From Sulfurovum sp. (lineage in GTDB: Bacteria; Campylobacterota; Campylobacteria; Campylobacterales; Sulfurovaceae), in NCBI GenBank assembly GCA_003978375.1, contig QNZW01000054.1, positions 1 to 17,255 of the forward strand: a stretch of 17,255 bases of DNA, given 5' to 3'. The position numbers and the translations under genes were made by a program. Within the stretch, counting starts at the first letter, position 1, and every line of letters begins with the position of its first letter. The notes under the pieces were generated by a model. It saw only the letters and a list, made by a program, of their open reading frames with translations. It was not told the DNA's origin and searched no databases. Positions 7,560 through 14,168 of the stretch are shown here, piece after piece.

Positions 7560-8201
7560 TTATTTCAATGAAGCAATCGCAGTGGCAATACCCTGAGGAT
7601 GCTTATAGACAAAGGAACCAGCCACTACTATATCTACACCTGCATCACAAAGTGCTTTTATATTTTTATCATTCACGCCACCATCTACTTCTATAAGACA
7701 CTCTGTATCTCTTTTTTCTATCAATGCTTTTAACCCAATGGCCTTTTCTATCACAGAGGGAATAAATGTTTGTCCACCAAAACCTGGATTGACTGACATT
7801 AAAAGTACCATATCTACATCTTCTAATAAAAACTCTATTGTTTCTACTGGTGTATGAGGATTAAGAACTAAAGCAGGGCGAATACCAAGTGAACGAATTT
7901 TTTGTATGAGTCGATGAGGATGCTTCTCCTCTTCTATATGAAAAGAGATAAATTCTGGATTATAAGGAGCAAACAAATCAACAAAAAAACTATTATTTTC
8001 TACCATAAGATGAATATCTAATGGCTTTGTCGAAGCTTTATTTACTGCATCAACTACCACTGGACCTATGGTTAGATTGGGTACAAAATGTCCATCCATC
8101 ACATCCACATGCACCAAGTCACATCCTCCATCACATATCGCTTGTACATCATGGGCTAAGTTTCCAAAATCTGCTGAGAGTATACTAGGTGCTACACGCA
8201 T
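7560..8201 (-). CDS. rpe: Ribulose-phosphate 3-epimerase
   Basis: 213 residues, a metal-dependent (beta/alpha)8 barrel that interconverts ribulose 5-phosphate and xylulose 5-phosphate in the pentose phosphate and Calvin pathways. Seen: PSILSADF (5-12) with the catalytic Asp11; HVDVMDGHFVPN (31-42) carrying metal ligands His31 and Asp33; HLMV (64-67) with His64; VNPGFGGQ (137-144); and EVDGGVN (171-177) with the second catalytic Asp173. The phosphate loop GVDIVVAGSFVY is intact. Full length. ATG at 8201 with AGGA 6 bases upstream. It heads the rpe-trpF-exonuclease operon from a predicted extended -10 about 35 bases upstream and is divergent from rpmB. Confidence 0.97.
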   Translation of the reverse strand: MRVAPSILSADFGNLAHDVQAICDGGCDLVHVDVMDGHFVPNLTIGPVVVDAVNKASTKPLDIHLMVENNSFFVDLFAPYNPEFISFHIEEEKHPHRLIQKIRSLGIRPALVLNPHTPVETIEFLLEDVDMVLLMSVNPGFGGQTFIPSVIEKAIGLKALIEKRDTECLIEVDGGVNDKNIKALCDAGVDIVVAGSFVYKHPQGIATAIASLK

Positions 8202-8231
8202 AAAAATCCTAAGTTTAAAAATATTTTAATT

Positions 8232-8240
8232 ATTATAACA
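8232..8240 (-). promoter_or_regulatory. Extended -10 promoter element of rpe
   Basis: The minus strand reads TGTTATAAT, a perfect extended -10, about 30 bases upstream of the rpe ATG. The 14-base word around it (GCTATGTTATAATA, 8231-8244 on the minus strand) is identical to the uvrB promoter word at 762-775. It lies in the 194-base gap between rpe and rpmB. Confidence 0.55.
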
Positions 8241-8336
8241 TAGCGTAGATAAGTGATAAATTGTATCAAAAGCTTAAATTGAAGAGAGCTAAAGAGTGAT
8301 CTGTCTGCCTTAAGCAAAATTTATGCTCAAATTGTC

Positions 8337-8342
8337 TATAAT
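8337..8342 (+). promoter_or_regulatory. -10 box of rpmB, with a palindrome in its leader
   Basis: TATAAT at 8337-8342 is preceded by TGTC (TG two bases away instead of one), with a predicted start near 8349 and a leader of about 47 bases. The leader contains a near-perfect dyad at 8358-8374 (ACCATTTT, one T, AAAATGGT; 8-base arms). It ends about 10 bases before the ribosome site GAAGGA. The dyad might be an operator or a small leader hairpin, but the single-base centre is too tight for a normal RNA loop without opening the inner pairs. Confidence 0.45.
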
Positions 8343-8395
8343 CCCACCAAAATATTCACCATTTTTAAAATGGTTCAATTTATGAAGGAAATATA

Positions 8396-8605
8396 ATGTC
8401 AAGAAGATGTGCAATCACTGGCAAAGGGCCACTTGTAGGGAACAATGTTTCTCATGCAAACAATAAAACAAAAAGAAGACAACTTCCAAATCTTAGATCT
8501 GTAAAGATTACACTTGAAGATGGAACAACAAAACGAATAAAAGTAGCGGCTTCTACACTTAGAACTATGAGAAAAAAAGCAGCCAAAGAAGCAGCAGCAA
8601 ACTAA
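8396..8605 (+). CDS. rpmB: 50S ribosomal protein L28
   Basis: 69 residues starting [21 protein letters not shown], the hallmark of bacterial L28, with the following basic segment [14 protein letters not shown] and the C-terminal [12 protein letters not shown]28 binds 23S rRNA late in large-subunit assembly. ATG at 8396 with GAAGGA 6 bases upstream. The length is normal for the shorter L28 type. It has a single Cys (Cys5), so no zinc-binding CxxC pair. The next gene, a potassium channel, begins 46 bases downstream after a hairpin with no T-tract, so read-through from rpmB into the channel gene is likely. Confidence 0.97.
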   Translation: MSRRCAITGKGPLVGNNVSHANNKTKRRQLPNLRSVKITLEDGTTKRIKVAASTLRTMRKKAAKEAAAN

Positions 8606-8624
8606 GTTTGCTAACAGATATTAA

Positions 8625-8651
8625 GATAAGAGAGGATATACTCTTCTTATC
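8625..8651 (+). repeat. Hairpin between rpmB and the potassium channel start codon
   Basis: Left arm GATAAGAGAG (8625-8634), loop GATATA (8635-8640), right arm CTCTTCTTATC (8641-8651): 10 pairs with a single-base bulge. The right arm ends on the base before the channel ATG. There is no T-tract, so it is not a standard terminator. The only purine-rich ribosome-like site, GAGGA (8632-8636), is partly inside the left arm and 15 bases from the ATG. Confidence 0.6.
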
Positions 8652-9782
8652 ATGATATATATCCAAAGATTTAAACGTTTTCTCGGATGGAGAAACGCAC
8701 CTAAACCCCATATCACATTAAATGACGAATATTATGGGCATTTAGCTCTTTTTAGACTTCCACTTATTCTTACCGTACTAATCATGCTTATTGGTACATT
8801 GGGTTACATGATTATAGACAATTTCCCATTGATGGATGCTATCTACCAAACAGGTATTACTTTTACCACAGTTGGATTTGGTGAAATCCACCCTATTTCA
8901 AATATTGGGCGTATTTTTACAATTACACTGATTATCTTTGGGTTTATTGTTTTTTCTATTGCTGTAGGTATTATTGCAGAGGTAGTTAAAAAAGGAGAAT
9001 TTCAAAAAACTGCTAAGGAGCGTAAAATGCTTTATGAAATTGCTAGATTAAAACACCATTTTGTAGTATGTTATCACAACGAATTTACCATACAAGTAAC
9101 AAAACAACTGCGTGAAAACCATATCCCTTTTGTGGTCGTTTCCCCACGAGAAGATTTAGAAGAAATTGCTAAAAAATATCATTATCCTTATTATGTGTCT
9201 GCTGAACCTCATACTGAAGAGGGTATACTTAAGTCACATCTCTCTTCTGCAAAAGGAGTCATTACACTTGCAGATAATGTTGCAGACAACATTGCCACCA
9301 TTGCTTCTGCACGTCTTTACCAAAGAGAGATTCACCGAAATCGTCCGTATCTTATCATCGCCAATGCCCAAAATCAAGAAGATGACCAAAAACTTCTTAA
9401 ACTAGGTGCCGATAAAGTGGTCACTGCCACTAAATTAATGGCCCAACGTATTAATGCAATGGCAGCGCGCCCTGATATGGAAAATTTACTTCAAGAATTT
9501 TTATATAAAAAAGATACACCTTTAGATATGGAAGAGGCCAAAGTTTCTAAATCATCATGGTTGGTACTCAAAAAAATTAAAGATGCAAGATTTAGAGATG
9601 TCTCAAATGTAACTGTGATTGGTATTCGCCAAAAAGATGGACAGTTTATTCCTATGCCAAAAGGAGATACTATTATTCTGCCAGAATCCAAACTTCTTTT
9701 AATCGGTACAGGAGAAGGTATACGAAAAGCCAAAAAAATCATTCGTAAAAAACAAAAACCAGAGGAGCTGCAATTTGTCTAA
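8652..9782 (+). CDS. Two-TM potassium channel with cytoplasmic RCK (TrkA-N/TrkA-C) domains
   Basis: 376 residues. TM1 about 31-56, pore helix, selectivity filter TVGFGE (73-78), TM2 about 84-112, then an RCK domain: TrkA-N about 135-260 and TrkA-C about 290-365. Architecture and filter match MthK-type channels and, as I recall, H. pylori HpKchA. Such tetramers let K+ cross the inner membrane and are gated by ligands on the RCK ring. Odd: the Rossmann glycine motif (usually GxGxxG) is CYHNEFT here (140-146), and the acidic residue ending the second strand is replaced in VVVSPRED, so NAD-type binding seems lost. The start has no well-placed ribosome site and lies directly after a hairpin, while a strong site precedes internal Met126. 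The stop overlaps the TTG start of argJ. Confidence 0.93.
   Translation: MIYIQRFKRFLGWRNAPKPHITLNDEYYGHLALFRLPLILTVLIMLIGTLGYMIIDNFPLMDAIYQTGITFTTVGFGEIHPISNIGRIFTITLIIFGFIVFSIAVGIIAEVVKKGEFQKTAKERKMLYEIARLKHHFVVCYHNEFTIQVTKQLRENHIPFVVVSPREDLEEIAKKYHYPYYVSAEPHTEEGILKSHLSSAKGVITLADNVADNIATIASARLYQREIHRNRPYLIIANAQNQEDDQKLLKLGADKVVTATKLMAQRINAMAARPDMENLLQEFLYKKDTPLDMEEAKVSKSSWLVLKKIKDARFRDVSNVTVIGIRQKDGQFIPMPKGDTIILPESKLLLIGTGEGIRKAKKIIRKKQKPEELQFV
9015..9029 (+). promoter_or_regulatory. Internal Shine-Dalgarno and in-frame ATG for a free RCK protein
   Basis: AAGGAG (9015-9020), six bases, then ATG (9027-9029), which is Met126 of the channel and in frame. Translation from here would yield a soluble 251-residue protein (9027-9782) containing the complete RCK region, beginning MLYEIARLKHHF. 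In archaeal MthK an internal Met makes exactly such a free RCK subunit, and four of these join the four channel-linked domains to build the octameric gating ring. The match to a strong ribosome site is seen directly; use of it is inference. Confidence 0.6.
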
Positions 9783-10971
9783 ATTTACTATTTCTGCTAT
9801 AGAAAATGGTCTTGAAAATGTAGAAGGATTTTACTGTGGTGCTACCAACGTAGGTATGCGTCCAGATGAGACACAAGGAGATGTTGCATTCATACGCTCA
9901 GACACAATGTGTGACATTTCTGCTGTCTTTACAAACAATACATTTCAAGCAGCACCTATTAAACATTTTCAACAATATCCTCAAAATTTCAAAACGAATT
10001 TTGTACTTATTAATGCCAAAAATGCCAATGCTATGACGGGAGAAAAAGGAATTGAAGATATTCAAACGATAATGTCAGCTCTCTTTTCTAAACAAGCAGT
10101 CAATAATCCTATCATGTCCTCTACTGGTGTGATAGGATACCGTTTACCTGTAGATAAAATTATCTCTGCGTTTGATACCTTGGATTTTAATGAAAAAAAT
10201 TCAAATGCTGCTGCATGTGCCATTATGACTACAGATAGTTTTAAAAAAGAGTTGGCTTACAAAATAAAACTTGAAGATGGAAACACCTTCCATATTGCGG
10301 CTATTTGTAAAGGTGCAGGTATGATAAATCCTGCCATGGCAACCATGCTTTGTTTTATTATTACTGATGCAGATGTACCAAAATCAGATATGGATGCGCT
10401 ATTGCTCTCTTCTACCGAAAAATCATTTAATCGTATCTCTGTAGATGGTGACACATCAACCAATGATACAGTCATGTTGCTAAGCAATAAAAAAAGTGGA
10501 AACTACAACAAAGAAGCTTTTGAAACAGTCCTTAACAAAATCATGTTTGAACTTGCCATGATGATACTTCGTGATGGGGAGGGAGCAAACAAGCTTGTAG
10601 CATTTGAAGTCAAGGGGGCTAAAAGCCTTGATGATGCCAAAACAGCTTCTATGGCTCTGAGTAACTCACTTTTGGTTAAAACAGCACTCTTTGGCGAAGA
10701 CCCAAACTGGGGACGTATCGCTTCTACTATAGGTGCTTCTGGTATTGCTTGTGATGAAAAAAAGCTGACTATCCATTATGATGATCTTCTTATCTATTCT
10801 GATGCCTATAGAGAATTAGATGCAACACGAGAAAAACAAGCATATACTATCATGAAAAAGGATATGTTTACTATTACTTGTGATCTTGGTTTAGGAGAGG
10901 AAAGTTATATCTCTTATGGTTGTGATTTAAGTTACGACTATGTAAAAATCAATGCTGAATATCGGACATAA
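9775..10971 (+). CDS. argJ: Bifunctional ornithine acetyltransferase / N-acetylglutamate synthase
   Basis: 398 residues. ArgJ moves the acetyl group from N-acetylornithine to glutamate in the cyclic arginine pathway; some forms also use acetyl-CoA. It is made as a precursor that cuts itself before a conserved Thr. Seen: the oxyanion-hole segment SSTGVIG (115-121), and the cleavage site in KGAGMINPAMATMLCF with nucleophile Thr190 (MA/TML), both intact; DGDTSTNDT; and GEDPNWGRI near the C-terminal half. Full length. The start is TTG at 9775, chosen because AGAGGAG lies 7 bases upstream and MSKFTISAIENG is a fitting N terminus. It overlaps the end of the channel gene by 8 bases, so the two are in one operon. 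Monofunctional and bifunctional forms cannot be told apart by eye. Confidence 0.95.
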   Translation: MSKFTISAIENGLENVEGFYCGATNVGMRPDETQGDVAFIRSDTMCDISAVFTNNTFQAAPIKHFQQYPQNFKTNFVLINAKNANAMTGEKGIEDIQTIMSALFSKQAVNNPIMSSTGVIGYRLPVDKIISAFDTLDFNEKNSNAAACAIMTTDSFKKELAYKIKLEDGNTFHIAAICKGAGMINPAMATMLCFIITDADVPKSDMDALLLSSTEKSFNRISVDGDTSTNDTVMLLSNKKSGNYNKEAFETVLNKIMFELAMMILRDGEGANKLVAFEVKGAKSLDDAKTASMALSNSLLVKTALFGEDPNWGRIASTIGASGIACDEKKLTIHYDDLLIYSDAYRELDATREKQAYTIMKKDMFTITCDLGLGEESYISYGCDLSYDYVKINAEYRT

Positions 10972-11000
10972 TTATTTTAACCCAAATTTTTTATTTATTA

Positions 11001-11029
11001 ATTTAGCTAAATATTAAAAACGTTATACT
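11001..11029 (+). promoter_or_regulatory. Possible promoter of the DUF465 gene with a 12-base palindrome
   Basis: A perfect palindrome ATTTAGCTAAAT (11001-11012) lies 11 bases before a -10-like TATACT (11024-11029), in the 85-base gap between argJ and the DUF465 gene. The box is preceded by CGT, not TGT, so it is not a full extended -10. The palindrome occupies the -35 region and may be an operator; this is weak evidence in such AT-rich DNA. Confidence 0.35.
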
Positions 11030-11059
11030 GTCATTATCTAAAATATTTAAAGGATAATG

Positions 11060-11284
11060 ATGTTACATGAATATAAAAAAGAGATTCACGAACTCAAACA
11101 AGAAAATGCACATTTTGCAAAAATTTTTGAAAAACACAATGAACTCGATAATAAAATAGAACATGCCGAAAATGGAGATACTCCAATGACAGATACAGAA
11201 CTAGAAATACTCAAAAAAGAGAAGCTTCTTTTAAAAGATGAAGCGTATAAAATGATTATGGATTATAGAAAAGCACACGCATAA
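11060..11284 (+). CDS. DUF465 / YdcH family small protein
   Basis: A 74-residue protein starting MLHEYKKEIHELKQENAHFAKIF, with the pattern typical of the DUF465 family: a helix with HEL..ENAHF.KIFEKHNELDNKI, a short acidic link (ENGDTPMTDTELE), then a second helix LKKEKLLLKDEAYKMI. The two helices are likely to form a helical hairpin. Function is not established for the family. Two ATGs are adjacent (11057 and 11060); the second is preferred because AGGA is 5 bases before it but only 2 bases before the first. I recall a DUF465 gene close to rpmB in Campylobacter, which fits the neighbourhood. It has its own possible promoter and a 63-base gap before the next gene. Confidence 0.85.
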   Translation: MLHEYKKEIHELKQENAHFAKIFEKHNELDNKIEHAENGDTPMTDTELEILKKEKLLLKDEAYKMIMDYRKAHA

Positions 11285-11316
11285 TTCTTCTTATTACTCA
11301 CAATTAATCTTCTTTC

Positions 11317-11340
11317 CCTATAATAATAAAAAATTATAGG
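11317..11340 (+). repeat. Inverted repeat overlapping promoter and ribosome site of the NrfJ-like gene
   Basis: CCTATAAT (11317-11324) and ATTATAGG (11333-11340) are perfect 8-base arms around an 8-base A-rich spacer. The left arm contains a consensus -10 box TATAAT (11319-11324), and the right arm ends in the ribosome site region (ATAGGGG, 7 bases before the ATG at 11348). If transcription starts near 11331, the repeat acts as DNA, for example as an operator. In a read-through transcript from upstream it would fold and mask the ribosome site. Confidence 0.5.
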
Positions 11341-11347
11341 GGTCACT

Positions 11348-12118
11348 ATGAAAAATACTCTTCTTCTACTTATACTCTTCTCTTTTGGATTGATATATGC
11401 CAATGAAGCTCAAAATATTGCGATGCATGGTACAGAAAAATCACATGCAAAACAGATTTTTTATGGCACTGTTTTAGAGATTAAAAATGCCATGGGCTAC
11501 AAATATCTTCATGTAGATGAAAATGGTACCAAACATTGGGTAGCCATAGCCAATGCCCCTGTTAAAATAGGCGACAAAATAGGGTATGATAAAAAAACAC
11601 TTATGACAAACTTTAAAAGTAAAACCCTTCATCAGGACTTTAAAGAGATTTATTTTGCTTCAGAGGTCTATTTACCTCAAAAAGAGCACAGAGCAAAAAG
11701 CATGAAAGAGATGCTAGGGCTAAGCCCAAAACCAAAAGGTCCTCATGCCGGAATGGGCATAGGAATGCATTCTGAGCCCAAAGATGAGACACCCACAAAA
11801 CTTTTTGTCAAAAAAGACAGCTACACAGTAGAAGAGATACATATGTGGAGAAAAGCGTTAAAAGATCAAACAATTACCCTAAAAGGTACTGTATTTAAGG
11901 TTTCACATAACATTATGAAACGTGACTGGGTACACCTAGGGGATGGTTCTGGCAATGAACAAAAACTCACAGATGATCTTGTATTTACAGCACCCCATAC
12001 CAAGATTAAATCAGGTGATACCGTACTTGCCAAAGGGAAAGTCGTCATAGATAAAGATTTTGGATATGGATACTTCTATAAAGTCATTATTGAAGATGCC
12101 TCATTCGAGATACAATAG
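11348..12118 (+). CDS. Exported NrfJ-like protein with a second OB-fold-like domain
   Basis: 256 residues. Signal peptide at 1-18 (Leu-rich core, cleavage likely after LIYA before NEAQ), so periplasmic. Domain 1, about 37-108: GTVLEIKNAMGYKYLHV, HWVAIAN, VKIGDKI and the NrfJ-like signature TNFKSKTLHQDFKEIYFASEV. Linker about 110-155, rich in Pro, Gly, Met and His (GPHAGMGIGMHSEP). Domain 2, about 158-254: YTVEEIHMWRKALKDQTITLKGTV, DWVHLGDG, then KIKSGDTVLAKGKVV, as in periplasmic OB-fold proteins. Both halves share a GTV...(Y/W)xHx...G pattern, suggesting two related beta-barrels. NrfJ is linked to nitrite-reductase cytochromes in some proteobacteria, but no nrf gene is here, so the function is unknown. 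The linker could bind metal; that is speculation. Its stop overlaps the dbpA GTG (TAGTG). Confidence 0.75.
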   Translation: MKNTLLLLILFSFGLIYANEAQNIAMHGTEKSHAKQIFYGTVLEIKNAMGYKYLHVDENGTKHWVAIANAPVKIGDKIGYDKKTLMTNFKSKTLHQDFKEIYFASEVYLPQKEHRAKSMKEMLGLSPKPKGPHAGMGIGMHSEPKDETPTKLFVKKDSYTVEEIHMWRKALKDQTITLKGTVFKVSHNIMKRDWVHLGDGSGNEQKLTDDLVFTAPHTKIKSGDTVLAKGKVVIDKDFGYGYFYKVIIEDASFEIQ

Positions 12119-13479
12119 TGGCAAAGTTTAATACCATAACAGAGATACCTGCTGCACTGCTAGATACACTTACGCAACTTTCATTTACGACAATGACACA
12201 GGTACAAGAAAAATCTATTGCTCCTATACTTCTAGGCAATGATATCTTGGCACAATCCAAAACAGGATCTGGGAAAACCCTTGCTTTTGGGCTACCTTGT
12301 GTGATGCGTACAGAATTAAACACACTTAAACCCCAAACCATTATCATCACACCCACACGTGAACTTGCAGAACAGATAGCCATTGCTTTACGTCAAATAG
12401 CAAGTTATAAAGCCAACTTGAAAATACTCACACTTTACGGTGGTGTACCTTTGCGACCACAAGCTGATTCTCTTGCAAAAGGTGCGCATATTCTCATAGG
12501 TACTCCTGGACGCATACAAGACCATTTAGCCAAAGGCACATTGATACTTGAGAGTATCAAAACATTGGTTTTAGACGAAGCTGACCGTATGCTTGATATG
12601 GGTTTTTATGACGATGTGGTCAAAATTGCTTCCAATATGCCCAAATCTAAACAAACCTTGCTCTTTTCTGCTACCTTTGCCGAAAAAATAGAAAAATTAG
12701 CAAATACTCTTCTTAAACAGCCTCTCATCATCAAGACAGATACCCTTCAAGAAAAAACAAAAATAGAAGAAATCGTTTATGAAGTAGACCATAAACAAAA
12801 AGCACTTTCTACACTGATACATTCCTATAAACCAAATACATTACTTATCTTTTGTAACACCAAAATAGAAGTTATTGCTCTTACTAAAATGCTCTACTCT
12901 CAAGGACATTCTGTCATAGATATTCATGGCGATTTAGACCAGCGTGAACGCAATGAATCTATGATTGTTTTTTCTAATAACTCTAAGCGTATCATGGTAG
13001 CTACAGATGTAGCTTCTCGTGGGTTAGACATTAAAAATATTGATATGGTTATCAATTATGATCTCCCTTTTGATCAAGAAGTGTATACACACCGTATTGG
13101 ACGCACAGGACGTGCCGATGCCACAGGAATAGCAATCTCTCTCTTTACACCTAAAGAGAGCGAGAAGTGCTCCTACGTACTCCAAAAAGCAAAAAAAGCC
13201 CAGATGAAAGAGTTACGCGTGGATACAAAGTTTAAAATGGTATCTAATTTCGATACCCTCTGTCTCAACGGTGGCAAAAAAACAAAACTTCGTGCAGGAG
13301 ATATACTAGGTACGCTTTGCAAAGAAGTAGGCATAGATTCAAAGATGATAGGTAAAATAAATATTACCGATACCAAATCATATATTGCCTTACATCATAC
13401 GGTAGCAGATAAGGTCTATAAAGCTTTAAAAAAAGTGAAGATTAAGAAAAAGAGATATGTAGCATGGGTACTTCATTAA
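12118..13479 (+). CDS. dbpA: ATP-dependent DEAD-box RNA helicase DbpA
   Basis: 453 residues. DbpA unwinds RNA near hairpin 92 of 23S rRNA during 50S assembly. Seen in order: Q motif around FTTMTQVQ (23-30); motif I AQSKTGSGKT (45-54); PTRELAEQ (79-86); TPGR (129-132); DEAD (153-156); SAT (184-186); HGDLDQRERNE (270-280); ATDVASRGLD (295-304); and HRIGRTGR (325-332). The C-terminal domain (about 378-453), with LCLNGGKKTKLRAGDILGTL and IGKINITDTKSYIAL, is the DbpA-specific RNA-recognition fold and separates it from generic RhlE/DeaD helicases. The GTG start at 12118 overlaps the preceding stop by one base and has only a weak ribosome site, so translation is probably coupled to the NrfJ-like gene. 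The partners have no obvious functional link. Confidence 0.95.
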   Translation: MAKFNTITEIPAALLDTLTQLSFTTMTQVQEKSIAPILLGNDILAQSKTGSGKTLAFGLPCVMRTELNTLKPQTIIITPTRELAEQIAIALRQIASYKANLKILTLYGGVPLRPQADSLAKGAHILIGTPGRIQDHLAKGTLILESIKTLVLDEADRMLDMGFYDDVVKIASNMPKSKQTLLFSATFAEKIEKLANTLLKQPLIIKTDTLQEKTKIEEIVYEVDHKQKALSTLIHSYKPNTLLIFCNTKIEVIALTKMLYSQGHSVIDIHGDLDQRERNESMIVFSNNSKRIMVATDVASRGLDIKNIDMVINYDLPFDQEVYTHRIGRTGRADATGIAISLFTPKESEKCSYVLQKAKKAQMKELRVDTKFKMVSNFDTLCLNGGKKTKLRAGDILGTLCKEVGIDSKMIGKINITDTKSYIALHHTVADKVYKALKKVKIKKKRYVAWVLH

Positions 13480-13500
13480 AACCAAACAATATTAAAATTC

Positions 13501-13521
13501 AAATCCCATAAAGGGGTTTTT
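13501..13521 (+). terminator. Probable intrinsic terminator after dbpA
   Basis: Stem AAATCCC (13501-13507), loop ATAAA, GGGGTTT (13513-13519), including one G-U pair, followed by TT and then GTT. It lies 21 bases after the dbpA stop, between convergent genes. On the minus strand the same element pairs with one A-C mismatch and lacks a good T-tract, so it mainly serves the plus strand. The stem is short, so termination may be weak. Confidence 0.6.
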
Positions 13522-13533
13522 GTTCATTAAACG

Positions 13534-14154
13534 CTAAAGTTCATCTTCTAATATTTTTTTACGTCTTTTATTTCTTACTATATAAAAAATTGTAAGCAAC
13601 ACAACTGATATTAATGCTATGAGGGTTGCAGATTTTAGATACTGAGAAATCAGTGCTTCATTAGAACCTAAAAGATATCCTAAGGCCACAAGCACAACTA
13701 CCCAAATACCTGCACCAAGTGCTGTATAAAAAGAAAATTTTGTGACACTCATACGTGCCAATCCTGCCGGTAAGGAGATGAGTTGGCGAATACCAGGAAT
13801 AAGTCTACCGTTAAAAGTAGAAAGTTCACCATGCTTGGTAAAAAATGCTTCTAATTTATCTAGAGTCTCTTCTTTGATGAAAAAATATTTTCCATATCGT
13901 AAAATGAATGCTCTTCCAAAATATTTTGCTATATAGTAATTAAACAATGCTCCCACAACTGAGCCCAATATACCCACAAAAACCACCATCAATACATTCA
14001 TCTCACCTTTGTAGGCTAAATATCCTGCAGGTATCATAATGATTTCACTAGGAAAAGGGAAAAAGGTACTTTCTAAAAACATCAGTAAAAAAATACCCCC
14101 ATACCCTATATCACCTATATAAGATACGATACTATTGGCTATATCATGCAACAT
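13534..14154 (-). CDS. DedA family (SNARE-associated/VTT domain) membrane protein
   Basis: 206 residues with several hydrophobic segments (about 16-48, 53-80, 137-165 and 172-195). Seen: the DedA signatures FLESTFFPFPSEIIMIPAGY (27-46), with the conserved Glu and PxPxE-type element, GSVVGALFNYYIAKYFGR (64-81), and FNGRLIPGIRQLISLPAGLARM (113-134), which carries the paired conserved Arg residues. DedA proteins are inner-membrane undecaprenyl-phosphate or phospholipid flippase-type transporters. The start at 14154 has no clear ribosome site and comes 14 bases after the accA stop, so it is probably expressed by read-through and reinitiation from accA. Its C terminus is basic (RNKRRKKILEDEL). Which lipid is moved cannot be read from sequence. 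Confidence 0.92.
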   Translation of the reverse strand: MLHDIANSIVSYIGDIGYGGIFLLMFLESTFFPFPSEIIMIPAGYLAYKGEMNVLMVVFVGILGSVVGALFNYYIAKYFGRAFILRYGKYFFIKEETLDKLEAFFTKHGELSTFNGRLIPGIRQLISLPAGLARMSVTKFSFYTALGAGIWVVVLVALGYLLGSNEALISQYLKSATLIALISVVLLTIFYIVRNKRRKKILEDEL

Positions 14155-14168
14155 ACAAATAGTCTATA

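Noticed and set aside
8202..8395. Riboswitch or small RNA in the rpe-rpmB gap
   Set aside because: The 194 bases are accounted for by two divergent promoters and a short leader; no conserved riboswitch core is visible.
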